This document shows, piece by piece, positions 28,437 through 40,987 of a stretch of 52,107 nucleotides of DNA. The notes under the pieces were generated by a model. It ran no database searches, was not told the DNA's origin, and saw only the letters and a program-made list of their open reading frames with translations. Within the stretch, counting starts at the first letter, position 1; every line of letters starts with the position of its first letter. The translations under genes and the position numbers were made by a program. Source of the stretch: Kurthia zopfii (GTDB taxonomy: Bacteria > Bacillota > Bacilli > Bacillales_A > Planococcaceae); NCBI RefSeq assembly GCF_003143955.1, contig NZ_QFVS01000020.1, positions 1 through 52,107 of the forward strand, in the 5' to 3' direction.

Positions 28437-30518
28437 ATGACTAGAGAATTCTCATTAGAGAACACTCGTAATATCGGAATCATGGCTCACATTGATGCTG
28501 GTAAAACAACAACAACTGAGCGTATCCTTTATTACACAGGTAAGATTCACAAAATTGGTGAAACTCACGAAGGCGCTTCTCAAATGGACTGGATGGAGCA
28601 AGAACAAGAACGTGGTATTACAATCACTTCTGCTGCTACAACAGCTCAATGGAAAGGCCACCGTGTAAACATCATCGATACTCCAGGACACGTAGACTTC
28701 ACTGTTGAAGTTGAACGTTCACTTCGTGTACTTGATGGTGCGGTAACTGTACTAGATGCTCAATCTGGTGTAGAACCACAAACTGAAACTGTATGGCGTC
28801 AAGCTACAACATATGGTGTTCCACGTCTTGTTTTCATTAACAAAATGGACAAAATCGGTGCTAACTTCCTTTACTCAGTAGGTACTTTAAAAGAACGTTT
28901 AGAAGCTAACGCTCATCCTATTCAATTACCTATCGGTGCTGAAGATGAGTTCCACGCAATCATTGACCTTGTAGAAATGAACGCTATCTTCTACAAAGAG
29001 GGCGATGATGGTTCTAACGCTGAGATTAAAGAAATCCCTGAGGAAAACTTAGCTCAAGCACAAGAATATCGCGAAAAATTAATCGAAGCTGTTGCTGAAT
29101 TAGATGAAGATCTAATGGAAAAATACTTTGCGGGTGAAGAAATTTCAATCCCTGAGTTAAAAGCTGCAATCCGTAAAGCTACTCTATCTGTAGAGTTCTA
29201 TCCGGTTGTATGTGGTACAGCATTCAAAAACAAAGGTGTTCAATTAATGCTTGATGCAGTAATTGACTACCTACCAGCTCCAACAGATGTTGAATCTATT
29301 ACAGGTACATCTATCGAAGGAGACGAAGATATCGTACGTCACTCATCTGATGACGAGCCATTCTCAGCACTAGCGTTCAAAGTTATGACTGACCCTTATG
29401 TTGGTAAATTAACTTTCTTCCGTGTTTATTCTGGTGTTCTAAACTCAGGTTCATACGTACAAAACTCAACTAAAGGTAAACGTGAACGCGTAGGTCGTAT
29501 CCTACAAATGCACGCTAACTCTCGTGAAGAAATCGAATGCGTATACGCAGGCGATATCGCAGCAGCTGTAGGCCTAAAAGCTACAACTACTGGTGATACT
29601 CTATGTGATGAGAAATCTCTAGTTATTCTTGAGTCTATGGAATTCCCTGAGCCTGTAATCTCACTTTCTGTAGAACCAAAATCTAAAGCTGACCAAGATA
29701 AAATGGGCCAAGCTTTACAAAAACTTCAAGAAGAAGATCCAACTTTCCGTGCACACACAGACACTGAAACTGGCCAAACAATCATCTCAGGTATGGGTGA
29801 ACTTCACTTAGATATCTTAGTTGATCGTATGAAACGCGAATTCCGCGTTGAAGCTAACGTAGGTGCTCCACAAGTATCTTACCGCGAAACTTTCCGTCAA
29901 TCGGCTCAAGTTCAAGGTAAATTTACTCGTCAATCTGGTGGTCGCGGTCAATACGGTGACGTATGGGTTGAGTTCTCTCCAAACGAAGAAGGTAAAGGTT
30001 TTGAATTCGAAAACGGTATCGTTGGTGGTGTAGTTCCTCGTGAATACATCCCTGCTATCGAAGCTGGATTAAGAGACTCTTTAGCTAACGGTGTATTAGC
30101 TGGATTCCCACTAATCGACGTTAAAACTCGTTTATACGACGGTTCATACCATGACGTCGATTCAAACGAAATGGCATTCAAAGTAGCTGCTTCTCTAGCA
30201 GTTAAGAAAGCTGCGACTGCTTGTAACCCAGTTCTTTTAGAACCAGTTATGAAAGTTGAAGTTGTAATGCCAGAAGAATACCTTGGTGATATCATGGGTA
30301 ACATTACTGCTCGTCGCGGACGCGTTGAGGGTATGGAAGCTCGCGGTAACGCTCAAGTAGTTCGTGCAATGGTTCCACTTGCTGAAATGTTCGGTTATGC
30401 AACAACTTTACGTTCAGCAACGCAAGGCCGTGGTACATTCTCAATGGTATTCGATCATTACGAAGAAGTACCAAAATCTGTTTCTGAAGAAATCATCAAG
30501 AAACATAAAGGTGAATAA
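28437..30518 (+). CDS. fusA: Translation elongation factor G
   Basis: A 693-residue GTPase that drives ribosome translocation. G1 is [14 protein letters not shown] near residue 16. Switch II has [10 protein letters not shown]4 is NKMDK, and domains III-V contain GMGELHLDI and RRGRVEGME. Length matches B. subtilis (692). GAAGGGAGAAATACCGC precedes the ATG. A 146-base gap with its own promoter candidate separates it from tuf. Confidence 0.97.
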   Translation: MTREFSLENTRNIGIMAHIDAGKTTTTERILYYTGKIHKIGETHEGASQMDWMEQEQERGITITSAATTAQWKGHRVNIIDTPGHVDFTVEVERSLRVLDGAVTVLDAQSGVEPQTETVWRQATTYGVPRLVFINKMDKIGANFLYSVGTLKERLEANAHPIQLPIGAEDEFHAIIDLVEMNAIFYKEGDDGSNAEIKEIPEENLAQAQEYREKLIEAVAELDEDLMEKYFAGEEISIPELKAAIRKATLSVEFYPVVCGTAFKNKGVQLMLDAVIDYLPAPTDVESITGTSIEGDEDIVRHSSDDEPFSALAFKVMTDPYVGKLTFFRVYSGVLNSGSYVQNSTKGKRERVGRILQMHANSREEIECVYAGDIAAAVGLKATTTGDTLCDEKSLVILESMEFPEPVISLSVEPKSKADQDKMGQALQKLQEEDPTFRAHTDTETGQTIISGMGELHLDILVDRMKREFRVEANVGAPQVSYRETFRQSAQVQGKFTRQSGGRGQYGDVWVEFSPNEEGKGFEFENGIVGGVVPREYIPAIEAGLRDSLANGVLAGFPLIDVKTRLYDGSYHDVDSNEMAFKVAASLAVKKAATACNPVLLEPVMKVEVVMPEEYLGDIMGNITARRGRVEGMEARGNAQVVRAMVPLAEMFGYATTLRSATQGRGTFSMVFDHYEEVPKSVSEEIIKKHKGE

Positions 30519-30533
30519 TTTAATTATTTTTAA

Positions 30534-30562
30534 TTGAATTTTCCACTGTAATAAAGTATAAC
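30534..30562 (+). promoter_or_regulatory. Candidate promoter for tuf
   Basis: TTGAAT (30534-30539), a 17-base spacer, and TATAAC (30557-30562) in the fusA-tuf gap. It would allow tuf expression independent of the str operon. Confidence 0.55.
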
Positions 30563-30584
30563 TATCTTGTAAGCGATGATTTTT

Positions 30585-30608
30585 GGTTGGGTAGGGCCCT
30601 ATCCAATC
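30585..30608 (+). other. Palindromic hairpin in the tuf leader
   Basis: GGTTGGGTAGGG (30585-30596) faces CCCTATCCAATC (30597-30608), 12 positions with two G-U pairs. No T run follows on either strand, so it is not a standard terminator. A role in mRNA stability or regulation is possible. Confidence 0.5.
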
Positions 30609-30664
30609 GAAAGTTATTACTATAAAACTAAAATAACTTATAACCCTTAGGAGGCACATTTAAA

Positions 30665-31852
30665 ATGGCTAAAGAAAAATTCGACCGTTCTAAAACACAT
30701 GCTAACATTGGTACAATCGGACACGTTGACCATGGTAAAACTACATTAACTGCTGCAATCGCTACAGTTCTTGCAAAAAAAATGGGCGGAGAAGCAAAAT
30801 CTTACGCTCAAATCGATAACGCACCAGAAGAAAAAGAACGCGGTATCACAATCAACACTTCTCACATCGAATACGAAACTGAATCTCGTCACTACGCTCA
30901 CGTAGATTGCCCAGGACACGCCGATTACGTTAAAAACATGATCACTGGTGCTGCTCAAATGGACGGCGGTATCTTAGTAGTATCTGCTGCTGATGGCCCA
31001 ATGCCACAAACTCGTGAACACATCCTTTTATCTCGTCAAGTAGGTGTTCCTTACCTAGTAGTATTCTTAAACAAATGCGACATGGTTGATGACGAAGAAT
31101 TACTTGAATTAGTTGAAATGGAAGTTCGTGACTTATTATCTGAATACGATTTCCCAGGCGACGATGTTCCTGTAATCAAAGGTTCAGCTCTTAAAGCTCT
31201 TGAAGGCGAAGAAAAATGGGAAGAAGCAATCGTTGAATTAATGGCTGCTGTAGATTCTTACATCCCAACTCCAGAACGTCAAACTGACAAACCATTCATG
31301 ATGCCAGTAGAGGATGTATTCTCTATCACTGGTCGTGGTACAGTAGCAACTGGCCGTGTTGAACGTGGACAAGTTAAAGTCGGCGACGTTATCGACATCG
31401 TTGGTATCGCTGAAGAAACTCCTCAAACAACTGTTACAGGTGTTGAGATGTTCCGTAAATTATTAGATTACGCTGAAGCTGGCGATAACATTGGTGCTCT
31501 TCTACGTGGTGTTTCACGTGAAGATATCCAACGTGGACAAGTACTTGCTAAACCAGGTACAATCACTCCACACACTAACTTCAAAGCTGAAGTTTATGTT
31601 TTATCAAAAGAAGAAGGTGGACGTCACACTCCATTCTTCACTAACTACCGTCCTCAGTTCTACTTCCGTACAACTGACGTAACTGGTGTAGTTGCACTTC
31701 CAGAAGGCGTTGAAATGGTAATGCCTGGTGACAACGTTGAAATGAACGTTGAACTTATCCACCCAATCGCTATCGAAGAAGGTACTAAGTTCTCAATCCG
31801 TGAAGGTGGCCGTACTGTAGGCGCTGGCGTTGTAGCAACAATCGTAAAATAA
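30665..31852 (+). CDS. tuf: Translation elongation factor Tu
   Basis: A 395-residue GTPase delivering aminoacyl-tRNA to the ribosome. G1 is GHVDHGKT at residues 19-26. [21 protein letters not shown] and SAL follow. Domains II and III are complete. Length is one residue short of B. subtilis. CTTAGGAGGCAC precedes the ATG. It ends the str operon and is followed by a strong terminator. Confidence 0.97.
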   Translation: MAKEKFDRSKTHANIGTIGHVDHGKTTLTAAIATVLAKKMGGEAKSYAQIDNAPEEKERGITINTSHIEYETESRHYAHVDCPGHADYVKNMITGAAQMDGGILVVSAADGPMPQTREHILLSRQVGVPYLVVFLNKCDMVDDEELLELVEMEVRDLLSEYDFPGDDVPVIKGSALKALEGEEKWEEAIVELMAAVDSYIPTPERQTDKPFMMPVEDVFSITGRGTVATGRVERGQVKVGDVIDIVGIAEETPQTTVTGVEMFRKLLDYAEAGDNIGALLRGVSREDIQRGQVLAKPGTITPHTNFKAEVYVLSKEEGGRHTPFFTNYRPQFYFRTTDVTGVVALPEGVEMVMPGDNVEMNVELIHPIAIEEGTKFSIREGGRTVGAGVVATIVK

Positions 31853-31888
31853 TTCTTCTTTCATAAGAAGTAGTTATTAACTTATAGA

Positions 31889-31929
31889 AGAGATCTGTAG
31901 GGTGCGCACCTTGCAGATCTCTTTTTTTG
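31889..31929 (+). terminator. Rho-independent terminator after tuf
   Basis: AGAGATCTG (31889-31897) pairs with CAGATCTCT (31914-31922), with an inner GGTGCGCACC stem (31901-31910), followed by TTTTTTT. Confidence 0.9.
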
Positions 31930-32103
31930 ATTACATCTACTATATATAGAAGAAACTCGGATCAGAAAAAACTTTTTATAATTTAAGATAGTTTATGATT
32001 GTAATTTGTTTAAATTTTTTATATACTAGGTAGCGTTGTAATTAGCGGTCGTTATATATGAAAAAGAAAAAAACACACACGTTAAAGTATTTTTTGAAAT
32101 GAC

Positions 32104-32132
32104 TTGCACATTCACTTGTTATTAGGTATAAT
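32104..32132 (+). promoter_or_regulatory. Promoter of the S10 super-operon
   Basis: TTGCAC (32104-32109), a 17-base spacer, and TATAAT (32127-32132). It is the only good promoter between tuf and rpsJ. The preceding AT-rich stretch (31930-32103) holds no gene I can recognise. Confidence 0.8.
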
Positions 32133-32139
32133 ATTGAAT

Positions 32140-32571
<432 letters not shown>

Positions 32572-32618
32572 TGGTAAAAAAATAAAATTATTTTAAAAAT
32601 TATAGGAGGTGCGACCAA

Positions 32619-33248
32619 ATGACCAAAGGAATCTTAGGAAGAAAAATCGGTATGACGCAAGTATTTGCTGAGAACGGTGATCTTATCCCAGTGACTGTTA
32701 TCGAGGCTACTCCAAACGTAGTTCTACAAAAGAAATCAGTCGAAACTGATGGTTATGAGGCAATCCAATTAGGTTTTGAAGACAAGCGCGAAAAGCTTGC
32801 TAACAAACCTTCTAAAGGACATGTTTCAAAAGCTAACACTGCTCCTAAGCGCTTCATTCGCGAAATTCGCAATGCAGACTTAGCCGAGTATGAAGTTGGT
32901 CAAGAAGTCAAAGTTGAAATTTTCGCAGAAGGCGATGTAGTTGATGTAACAGGTGTAACAAAAGGTAAAGGTTTCCAAGGTGTTATTAAACGTCACGGAC
33001 AATCTCGCGGCCCTATGTCACATGGTTCTCGTTACCACCGTCGTCCTGGTTCAATGGGTCCAGTTGCTCCGAACCGCGTGTTCAAACAAAAGAAATTACC
33101 TGGTCAAATGGGTGGTACTGTTGTAACAATTCAAAACTTAGCAATCGTTAAGGTTGATGTTGAACGTAACCTACTATTAGTAAAAGGTAATGTTCCTGGT
33201 TCTAAAAAAGCATTAGTAACAGTTAAAACTGCTATTAAAGCTAACTAA
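32619..33248 (+). CDS. rplC: 50S ribosomal protein L3
   Basis: A 209-residue protein with [14 protein letters not shown] at the N-terminus and the long internal loop [21 protein letters not shown] near residue 125-145, which reaches toward the peptidyl transferase centre. Normal length. TAGGAGGTG precedes the ATG; rplD follows after 26 bases. Confidence 0.97.
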   Translation: MTKGILGRKIGMTQVFAENGDLIPVTVIEATPNVVLQKKSVETDGYEAIQLGFEDKREKLANKPSKGHVSKANTAPKRFIREIRNADLAEYEVGQEVKVEIFAEGDVVDVTGVTKGKGFQGVIKRHGQSRGPMSHGSRYHRRPGSMGPVAPNRVFKQKKLPGQMGGTVVTIQNLAIVKVDVERNLLLVKGNVPGSKKALVTVKTAIKAN

Positions 33249-33274
33249 TTATCCGAAGAAAGGAGGAAACAGGA

Positions 33275-33898
33275 ATGACAAAAGTTAACGTACTTAGTCA
33301 AACAGGTTCTTCTGTAGGCGAAATCGAATTAAACGATGCAATCTTCGGAATCGAACCAAACGAAAATGTTGTATTTGACGCAGTAATCGCTCAACGCGCT
33401 TCACTACGCCAAGGTACTCATAAAGTTAAAAATCGTTCTGAAGTTGCAGGTGGTGGTCGTAAACCATGGCGTCAAAAGGGTACAGGTCGTGCTCGTCAAG
33501 GTTCAATCCGCTCTCCACAATGGCGCGGTGGTGGTATCGTATTCGGTCCAACTCCACGTAGCTATGCATACAAACTTCCAAGAAAAGTTCGTCGTTTAGC
33601 ACTTAAATCAGTATTATCAGCTAAAGTTGTAGATACTGAACTAGTAGTATTAGATGCTCTTACATTAGATGCGCCTAAAACTAAAGACTTTGTAAAAGTA
33701 ATTACAGATCTTAAAATTGAAACAAAAGCGTTATTTGTTACTGGAACACAAGAAGAAAACGTAGCACTAGCTGCTCGTAATATCCCTGGTGTAACAGTAT
33801 TAACGGCTGAAGGCATCAACGTTCTTGACTTAGTAGGTCACGGAACAGTTGTAATGACTAAATCAGCTGTAGAAAAAATTGAGGAGGTGCTTGGTTAA
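33275..33898 (+). CDS. rplD: 50S ribosomal protein L4
   Basis: A 207-residue protein with the exit-tunnel extension [19 protein letters not shown] around residues 60-80, intact and without the deletions known from macrolide resistance. In E. coli L4 regulates the S10 operon; in Firmicutes this is unproven. The stop codon shares a base with the rplW start. Confidence 0.97.
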   Translation: MTKVNVLSQTGSSVGEIELNDAIFGIEPNENVVFDAVIAQRASLRQGTHKVKNRSEVAGGGRKPWRQKGTGRARQGSIRSPQWRGGGIVFGPTPRSYAYKLPRKVRRLALKSVLSAKVVDTELVVLDALTLDAPKTKDFVKVITDLKIETKALFVTGTQEENVALAARNIPGVTVLTAEGINVLDLVGHGTVVMTKSAVEKIEEVLG

Positions 33899-34176
33899 TG
33901 GAAGCACGTGAAGTATTAAAACGTCCTGTCATTACTGAGCTTTCTTCAGAACAAATGGCAGAACAAAAGTACACTTTTGAAGTTGACACTCGTGCCAACA
34001 AAACAGAAGTTAAAGACGCAGTTGAAACTATCTTTGGCGTGAAAGTTGCGAAAGTAAACATCATGAACTACAAAGGTAAGAAGAAACGCGTTGGCCGTCA
34101 TACTGGCTTAACAAACAAACGTCGTAAAGCAGTAGTAACACTGTCTGAAGGCGAAATCGAATTATTCGAAATGTAA
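33898..34176 (+). CDS. rplW: 50S ribosomal protein L23
   Basis: A 92-residue protein, [20 protein letters not shown]..., located at the tunnel exit and a docking site for trigger factor and SRP. GAGGAGGTG lies inside the end of rplD, and the ATG overlaps the rplD stop by one base (TAATG), so translation is coupled. Confidence 0.96.
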   Translation: MEAREVLKRPVITELSSEQMAEQKYTFEVDTRANKTEVKDAVETIFGVKVAKVNIMNYKGKKKRVGRHTGLTNKRRKAVVTLSEGEIELFEM

Positions 34177-34209
34177 TTCGAATATATATTTCTAAAGGAG
34201 GGAAAACAC

Positions 34210-35040
34210 ATGGCGATTAAAAAGTACAAACCTACCACAAATGGACGTCGTAACATGACTACATCTGACTTTGCGGAGATTACTACTAATAAACCTGAGA
34301 AATCTTTATTAGAATCTACAAAACGTAAAGCTGGTCGTAATAACCAGGGTAAAATCACTGTTCGTCATAATGGTGGTGGACATAAACGTCAATACCGTAT
34401 CATTGATTTCAAACGTATCAAAGATGGTATTCCGGGTAAAGTCGCTACTGTTGAGTATGATCCAAACCGATCTGCTAACATTGCATTAATTCATTACGCT
34501 GATGGTGAAAAATGTTATATCATTGCACCAAAAGGCATTAAAGTAGGTATGGAAGTTATTTCAGGACCTGAAGTTGATATTAAAGTAGGTAACGCTTTAC
34601 CTCTATCTAATATCCCAATGGGTACTACAATCCATAACATCGAAATGAAACCTGGTAAAGGTGGACAATTAGTACGTTCTGCAGGTACTTCAGCTCAAGT
34701 ACTTGGTAAAGAAGGAAAATACGTAATTGTACGCTTACAATCTGGTGAAGTACGTATGATTCTTGCTACTTGCCGTGCTACTATTGGCGCTGTTGGTAAC
34801 GAACAACACGAACTTATCCACATTGGTAAAGCAGGACGTAAACGTTGGATGGGTAAACGCCCAACTGTACGTGGTTCTGTAATGAACCCTAACGATCACC
34901 CACATGGTGGTGGTGAAGGTAAAGCTCCAATCGGACGTAAGTCTCCAATGACTCCATGGGGTAAACCAGCACTTGGTTACAAAACTCGTAACAAACGCGC
35001 TAAATCCGACAAACTTATCATTCGTCGTCGCAAAAAATAA
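34210..35040 (+). CDS. rplB: 50S ribosomal protein L2
   Basis: A 276-residue protein with the conserved rRNA-binding regions [15 protein letters not shown] and [18 protein letters not shown]. It is close to the peptidyl transferase centre and essential for subunit joining. The basic C-terminus ends IIRRRKK. AAAGGAGGG precedes the ATG. A two-part hairpin follows before rpsS. Confidence 0.97.
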   Translation: MAIKKYKPTTNGRRNMTTSDFAEITTNKPEKSLLESTKRKAGRNNQGKITVRHNGGGHKRQYRIIDFKRIKDGIPGKVATVEYDPNRSANIALIHYADGEKCYIIAPKGIKVGMEVISGPEVDIKVGNALPLSNIPMGTTIHNIEMKPGKGGQLVRSAGTSAQVLGKEGKYVIVRLQSGEVRMILATCRATIGAVGNEQHELIHIGKAGRKRWMGKRPTVRGSVMNPNDHPHGGGEGKAPIGRKSPMTPWGKPALGYKTRNKRAKSDKLIIRRRKK

Positions 35041-35041
35041 A

Positions 35042-35084
35042 GTGATTAGACTACGGTTCACAGGACGAACCGTGGTGGAATCAC
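35042..35084 (+). other. Nested hairpin between rplB and rpsS
   Basis: GTGATT (35042-35047) pairs with AATCAC (35079-35084), and inside it ACGGTTC (35053-35059) pairs with GAACCGT (35067-35073). A symmetrical five-by-five internal loop separates the two stems. No T run follows. The rpsS ribosome binding site GAGGGAGG comes right after. It may be a protein-binding or processing element. Confidence 0.6.
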
Positions 35085-35100
35085 AGAGGGAGGCTCCAAA

Positions 35101-35382
35101 ATGGGTCGTAGTTTGAAAAAAGGACCATTTGTTGACGCTCACTTATTAACTAAAGTTGAAGCACAACAAGATTCTGAGAAAAAACAAGTTATCAAAACTT
35201 GGTCTCGCCGCTCTACAATCTTCCCGAACTTCATCGGTTTAACAATCGCTGTATACGACGGACGCAAGCATGTTCCAGTATACGTGACTGAAGATATGGT
35301 AGGTCATAAACTTGGCGAATTCGCACCAACACGTGCTTATAAAGGTCACGGTGCAGATGACAAGAAGACATCAGTACGCTAA
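35101..35382 (+). CDS. rpsS: 30S ribosomal protein S19
   Basis: A 93-residue protein, [20 protein letters not shown]..., with [21 protein letters not shown] and [16 protein letters not shown]. It lies in the 30S head near the A site. GAGGGAGG precedes the ATG, directly after the nested hairpin. Confidence 0.97.
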   Translation: MGRSLKKGPFVDAHLLTKVEAQQDSEKKQVIKTWSRRSTIFPNFIGLTIAVYDGRKHVPVYVTEDMVGHKLGEFAPTRAYKGHGADDKKTSVR

Positions 35383-35404
35383 TTAAGAGGGGAGGTTAAT
35401 CCTA

Positions 35405-35749
35405 ATGCAACAAGCTAAAGCTATCGCTCGCACAGTTCGCATTGCTCCTCGTAAGGTACGTCTAGTAGTAGACTTAATTAGAGGTAAGCAAATCGGCGAA
35501 GCAATCGCTATTTTAAAACATACTCCAAAAGCAGCATCGCCTGTAGTGGAAAAAGTTTTAAACTCAGCAATCGCAAACGCAGAGCACAATTATGATTTAG
35601 ATGTAAACAGCCTAATCGTTTCTGAAGTATTCGTAGACGAAGGTCCAACATTAAAACGTTTCCGTCCACGCGCACAAGGTCGTGCAAGTGCGATCAACAA
35701 ACGTACAAGCCACATTACTCTAGTGGTATCTGAGAAGAAGGAGGGATAA
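35405..35749 (+). CDS. rplV: 50S ribosomal protein L22
   Basis: A 114-residue protein with the tunnel-lining beta-hairpin around [25 protein letters not shown]. No deletion or duplication of the kind linked to macrolide resistance is seen in the hairpin. The ribosome binding site is GGGGAGGTTAATCCTA. rpsC follows after three bases. Confidence 0.96.
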   Translation: MQQAKAIARTVRIAPRKVRLVVDLIRGKQIGEAIAILKHTPKAASPVVEKVLNSAIANAEHNYDLDVNSLIVSEVFVDEGPTLKRFRPRAQGRASAINKRTSHITLVVSEKKEG

Positions 35750-35752
35750 TCC

Positions 35753-36406
35753 GTGGGTCAAAAAGTACATCCAATAGGTTTACGTGTTGGTGTCATCCGT
35801 GATTGGGAATCTCGCTGGTACGCTGAGAAGGACTACGCGACATTACTTCACGAAGATATCAAAGTACGTAACTACATTGAAAAAGCTCTAAAAGAAGCAT
35901 CAGTTTCTAAAGTTGAAATTGAACGTGCTGCTAATAAACTAAACATCACAATTAGTACAGCTAAACCAGGTATGGTTATTGGTAAGGGTGGTACTGAAGT
36001 AGAATCACTTCGTAAAAACCTTAATGCTATGACTGGCAAACGCGTACACATCAACATCGTTGAAATCAAACGTGCTGATCTTGATGCAAAACTAGTTGCT
36101 GAGAACATCGCTCGTCAATTAGAAAATCGTGTATCATTCCGTCGTGCACAAAAACAAACTCTTCAACGCACTATCCGTGCAGGTGCTAAAGGTATCAAAA
36201 CTCAAGTATCTGGTCGTTTAGGTGGCGCTGACATCGCTCGTGCTGAGCATTATAGTGAAGGAACTGTTCCACTTCATACACTTCGCGCTGACATTGATTA
36301 TGCTCACGCTGAAGCTGACACTACTTATGGTAAGTTAGGTGTTAAAGTATGGATCTACCGTGGAGAAGTACTTCCAACTAAGAAGTCTGTGGAAGGAGGC
36401 AAATAA
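35753..36406 (+). CDS. rpsC: 30S ribosomal protein S3
   Basis: A 217-residue protein with a GTG start behind AAGGAGGG. An N-terminal KH domain contains [18 protein letters not shown]. The C-terminal domain contains [21 protein letters not shown]. It is part of the mRNA entry channel. It lies between rplV and rplP with nearly no spacing. Confidence 0.97.
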   Translation: MGQKVHPIGLRVGVIRDWESRWYAEKDYATLLHEDIKVRNYIEKALKEASVSKVEIERAANKLNITISTAKPGMVIGKGGTEVESLRKNLNAMTGKRVHINIVEIKRADLDAKLVAENIARQLENRVSFRRAQKQTLQRTIRAGAKGIKTQVSGRLGGADIARAEHYSEGTVPLHTLRADIDYAHAEADTTYGKLGVKVWIYRGEVLPTKKSVEGGK

Positions 36407-36408
36407 TT

Positions 36409-36843
36409 ATGTTATTGCCAAAACGCGTTAAATACCGTCGTGTACACCGTGGTAACATGCGTGGCCAATCAAAAGGCGGCACAACAATTAGCTTTGGTGA
36501 ATACGGCTTACAAGCTCAAACAGCAAGCTGGATCACTAACCGTCAAATTGAAGCAGCACGTATCGCTATGACACGTTATACAAAACGTGGCGGTAAAGTA
36601 TGGATTAACATTTTCCCGCACAAACCATATACTAAAAAGCCTCTAGAAGTACGTATGGGTTCTGGTAAAGGTGCTCCTGAAGGTTGGGTAGCAGTTGTAA
36701 AACCAGGTCGTATTATGTTTGAAATCGGTGGGGTTTCTGAAGAAATCGCTCGTGAAGCACTTCGCTTAGCTGCACACAAGTTGCCTGTTAAGTGTAAAAT
36801 TGTTAAACGTGAAGAAATTGGTGGTGAATCTAATGAAAGCTAA
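36409..36843 (+). CDS. rplP: 50S ribosomal protein L16
   Basis: A 144-residue protein starting [19 protein letters not shown], with [24 protein letters not shown] and KMGSGKG-type segment [12 protein letters not shown]. It is needed for A-site organisation. GGAGGCAAATAATT precedes the ATG, and the 3' end overlaps rpmC by 11 bases. Confidence 0.97.
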   Translation: MLLPKRVKYRRVHRGNMRGQSKGGTTISFGEYGLQAQTASWITNRQIEAARIAMTRYTKRGGKVWINIFPHKPYTKKPLEVRMGSGKGAPEGWVAVVKPGRIMFEIGGVSEEIAREALRLAAHKLPVKCKIVKREEIGGESNES

Positions 36844-37030
36844 TGATATCCGTGAACTTACAAGTATTGAAATTGAAGATAAAGTAAAATCACTGAAAGA
36901 AGAGCTTTTCAACCTTCGCTTCCAATTAGCGACTGGTCAATTAGAAAACACAGCTCGTATTCGTGAGGTACGTAAAACTATCGCTCGTATGAAGACTGTT
37001 ATTCGTCAAAGAGAAATCAGTGCTATTTAA
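36833..37030 (+). CDS. rpmC: 50S ribosomal protein L29
   Basis: A 65-residue helical protein at the tunnel exit, [21 protein letters not shown]..., with [15 protein letters not shown] typical of L29. The ATG at 36833 was chosen because GTGGTGAATCT lies just upstream and the protein starts like its relatives. Codons further upstream from 36800 overlap rplP. Translation is probably coupled to rplP. Confidence 0.95.
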   Translation: MKANDIRELTSIEIEDKVKSLKEELFNLRFQLATGQLENTARIREVRKTIARMKTVIRQREISAI

Positions 37031-37052
37031 CTGATAAAGGAGGTTTGCAAGC

Positions 37053-37316
37053 ATGACTGAGCGTAATCAACGCAAAGTTTACACAGGCCGTGTTGTTTCT
37101 GACAAAATGGATAAAACAATCACAGTATTGGTTGAAACTCATAAGAAACATTCGCTTTACGGTAAACGTGTAAAATACTCTAAAAAGTTCAAGGCGCATG
37201 ATGAAAACAACACAGCAAATGTTGGAGACATCGTACGTATTATGGAAACTCGTCCGCTATCAGCTACTAAACGTTTCCGTTTAGTTGAAGTTGTAGAAAA
37301 AGCGGTTATTATCTAA
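37053..37316 (+). CDS. rpsQ: 30S ribosomal protein S17
   Basis: An 87-residue OB-fold primary binding protein of 16S rRNA, with [22 protein letters not shown] and [31 protein letters not shown] precedes the ATG. A small stem, TTCGG/CCGAA (37322-37341), lies between it and rplN. Confidence 0.96.
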   Translation: MTERNQRKVYTGRVVSDKMDKTITVLVETHKKHSLYGKRVKYSKKFKAHDENNTANVGDIVRIMETRPLSATKRFRLVEVVEKAVII

Positions 37317-37355
37317 ATAATTTCGGAACACAAGATCCGAAGGGAGGTAACCTAA

Positions 37356-37724
<369 letters not shown>

Positions 37725-37762
37725 TTAATTAAATGAAAGTAGCCATCAAGGAGGTGCGACAA

Positions 37763-38071
37763 ATGCACGTTAAAAAAGGCGATAAAGTAAAAGTAATTTC
37801 AGGTAAAGATAAAGGCAAAGAAGGTGTTATCTTATCTGCAATTCCGAAGAAAGATCGCGTTTTAGTTGAAGGTATCAATATTGTTAAAAAACACGTTAAA
37901 CCTAACCAACTAAATCCACAAGGCGGAATTGTTAGCCAAGAGGCTGCAATCCACGTATCGAACGTAATGTTAATCGATCCGAAAACTGGCGAGCCGACTC
38001 GCGTAGGTTATAAAACGGAAGATGGCAATAAAGTTCGTATTGCAAAAAAATCAGGTAAAGTAATCGACTAA
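37763..38071 (+). CDS. rplX: 50S ribosomal protein L24
   Basis: A 102-residue KOW-domain assembly initiator, [21 protein letters not shown].... The ATG at 37763 was chosen because AAGGAGGTG (about 37748-37756) precedes it. The apparent extension from 37733 reads through that site. Confidence 0.96.
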   Translation: MHVKKGDKVKVISGKDKGKEGVILSAIPKKDRVLVEGINIVKKHVKPNQLNPQGGIVSQEAAIHVSNVMLIDPKTGEPTRVGYKTEDGNKVRIAKKSGKVID

Positions 38072-38095
38072 AAGTAATAGAAGGGAGGTATACAA

Positions 38096-38837
<742 letters not shown>

Positions 38838-38866
38838 TCCCCTAATTTGGGAAGGAGGTAAATGTA

Positions 38867-39265
38867 ATGACAATGACAGATCCAATTGCAGACATGCTAA
38901 CTCGCGTACGTAACGCGAACATGGTACGTCACGAAAAATTAGAGCTTCCTGCTTCTAATATCAAAAAAGAGATCGCTGAAATCTTAAAGCGTGAAGGTTT
39001 TGTACGTGATGTTGAGTATGTTGAAGACGACAAACAAGGAATTATCCGTATCTTCTTAAAATACGGTCAAAATAACGAACGTGTTATTACAGGTTTAAAA
39101 CGTATTTCTAAACCAGGTTTACGCGTATACGCTAAAACTGAAGAAGTACCACGTGTACTTAACGGTCTAGGAATCGCTTTAGTTTCTACTTCAAACGGTC
39201 TATTAACTGATAAAGAAGCTCGCGCTAAAAAAGTTGGCGGCGAAATCTTAGCATACGTTTGGTAA
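38867..39265 (+). CDS. rpsH: 30S ribosomal protein S8
   Basis: A 132-residue primary 16S rRNA-binding protein, [25 protein letters not shown]..., with the C-terminal [26 protein letters not shown] signature. In E. coli S8 represses the spc operon. GGGAAGGAGG precedes the ATG; a short CCC/GGG stem overlaps its upstream side. Confidence 0.97.
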   Translation: MTMTDPIADMLTRVRNANMVRHEKLELPASNIKKEIAEILKREGFVRDVEYVEDDKQGIIRIFLKYGQNNERVITGLKRISKPGLRVYAKTEEVPRVLNGLGIALVSTSNGLLTDKEARAKKVGGEILAYVW

Positions 39266-39297
39266 TAAGCAACAAATGAATGGAGGTGCAACATTAA

Positions 39298-39837
39298 ATG
39301 TCTCGCGTAGGTAAAAAACCAATCGAGGTACCTGCAGGTGTTACAGTTACAGTAAACGCTGATAACGTAGCAACTGTTAAAGGGCCAAAAGGCGAATTAG
39401 TTCGTTCTTTCCACAAAGATATGAAAATTGAAATCGAAGGTAACGTGATCACAATCACTCGTCCTTCTGAATCTAAAGAGCACCGTACTAACCACGGTAC
39501 AACACGTGCGTTACTTGCTAACATGGTAACTGGTGTATCTGAAGGATTCTCTAAATCGTTAGAACTTATCGGTGTAGGTTACCGTGCTCAATTACAAGGC
39601 AAAAAACTAGTACTTAACGTTGGTTACTCTCATCCAGTAGAGTTCACACCAGAAGAAGGTGTCGAAGTTGAAGTACCTGCTAACACTAAAATTATTGTTA
39701 AAGGTATTTCTAAAGAACAAGTTGGTGCTTTAGCATCTAACATCCGTGACGTTCGTCCACCAGAACCTTATAAAGGTAAAGGGATCCGTTACGAAGGCGA
39801 ATACGTTCGTCGCAAAGAAGGTAAAACAGGTAAATAA
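39298..39837 (+). CDS. rplF: 50S ribosomal protein L6
   Basis: A 179-residue protein of two similar domains, with the C-terminal [25 protein letters not shown] rRNA-binding signature intact. It lies at the base of the stalk near the factor-binding site. TGGAGGTG precedes the ATG. Confidence 0.97.
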   Translation: MSRVGKKPIEVPAGVTVTVNADNVATVKGPKGELVRSFHKDMKIEIEGNVITITRPSESKEHRTNHGTTRALLANMVTGVSEGFSKSLELIGVGYRAQLQGKKLVLNVGYSHPVEFTPEEGVEVEVPANTKIIVKGISKEQVGALASNIRDVRPPEPYKGKGIRYEGEYVRRKEGKTGK

Positions 39838-39869
39838 TGCTGCATAGCATTAGAAAGGAGTGACCTTTT

Positions 39870-40229
39870 GTGATTACGAAACAAGATAAGAATCAAGTTC
39901 GTAAAAAACGTCATGCTCGCGTACGTTCAAAAATTTCTGGTACTACACAACGTCCTCGTTTAAATGTGTACCGTTCTAATAAAAACATCTACGCTCAAAT
40001 CATTGACGATGCTCAAGGCGTAACATTAGTTTCTGCTTCAACTATGGATAAAGGTTTCGACGGTTCTGCTGGAAACGTAGAAGCTGCATCTAAAATTGGG
40101 GAAACTATCGCTAAAAAAGCTGCTGAGAAAAACATCAAAGCTGTTGTTTTCGACCGTGGCGGTTACTTATACCACGGACGCGTTAAAGCTTTAGCTGAAG
40201 CTGCTCGCGAAAACGGTTTAGAATTTTAA
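39870..40229 (+). CDS. rplR: 50S ribosomal protein L18
   Basis: A 119-residue 5S rRNA-binding protein with a GTG start behind AAAGGAGTG. It has an arginine/lysine-rich N-terminus ([20 protein letters not shown]) and ends [26 protein letters not shown] small stem, AATGCT/AGCATT, spans the rplF stop just upstream. Confidence 0.96.
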   Translation: MITKQDKNQVRKKRHARVRSKISGTTQRPRLNVYRSNKNIYAQIIDDAQGVTLVSASTMDKGFDGSAGNVEAASKIGETIAKKAAEKNIKAVVFDRGGYLYHGRVKALAEAARENGLEF

Positions 40230-40250
40230 TAAGAAGGAGGTACACATTTC

Positions 40251-40754
40251 ATGGGTCACATTATTGACGCAAACAAACTAGAACTTGAAGAGCGCGTTGT
40301 TACAATCAACCGCGTAGCTAAAGTTGTAAAAGGTGGACGTCGTTTCCGTTTTACTGCATTAGTAGTAGTCGGAGACCGCAATGGCCATGTAGGTTTTGGT
40401 ACAGGTAAAGCTCAAGAAGTACCTGATGCTATTCGTAAAGCTGTAGAAGATGCGAAGAAAAACCTAGTGGAAGTTCCACGTGTTGGTGGTACTACACCTC
40501 ATTTAATCATGGGTAAATTCGGTGCAGGTAACATCATGATCAAACCTGCTGCTCCTGGTACAGGAGTAATCGCTGGTGGACCAGTTCGTGCTGTATTAGA
40601 ACTTGCTGGTATTACTGATATCCTTTCAAAATCTTTAGGTTCAAACACTCCTATTAACATGGTACGCGCTACTATCCAAGGTTTAACTGAACTTAAAAAT
40701 GTTGAAGAAGTTGCAAAACTTCGCGGTAAATCAGTAGAAGAGATCTTAGGTTAA
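40251..40754 (+). CDS. rpsE: 30S ribosomal protein S5
   Basis: A 167-residue protein. The N-terminal domain has [30 protein letters not shown], including the spectinomycin-relevant loop VVKGGRR in wild-type form. The C-terminal domain has [26 protein letters not shown] precedes the ATG. Confidence 0.97.
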   Translation: MGHIIDANKLELEERVVTINRVAKVVKGGRRFRFTALVVVGDRNGHVGFGTGKAQEVPDAIRKAVEDAKKNLVEVPRVGGTTPHLIMGKFGAGNIMIKPAAPGTGVIAGGPVRAVLELAGITDILSKSLGSNTPINMVRATIQGLTELKNVEEVAKLRGKSVEEILG

Positions 40755-40769
40755 GGGGGGGAAATTACT

Positions 40770-40952
40770 ATGACAACAAAATTAGAAGTTACCCTAACTA
40801 GAAGCCTAATCGGTATTAAACCAGGTCAAAAAGCTACTGCTGAAGCATTAGGTTTACGTAAAATGAATCAAACTGTTGAACACAACGATAACGTTGCTGT
40901 TCGCGGTGCGATCGCTAAAGTAGCTCACTTAGTAACAGTTACTGAAAAATAA
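40770..40952 (+). CDS. rpmD: 50S ribosomal protein L30
   Basis: A 60-residue protein, [20 protein letters not shown]..., with [22 protein letters not shown] typical of short bacterial L30. AAGGGGGGG lies upstream of the ATG. It sits between rpsE and rplO as in other spc operons. Confidence 0.95.
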   Translation: MTTKLEVTLTRSLIGIKPGQKATAEALGLRKMNQTVEHNDNVAVRGAIAKVAHLVTVTEK

Positions 40953-40987
40953 TTAAAATTTAAAACATAAGGAGGTGCCATCTAATA

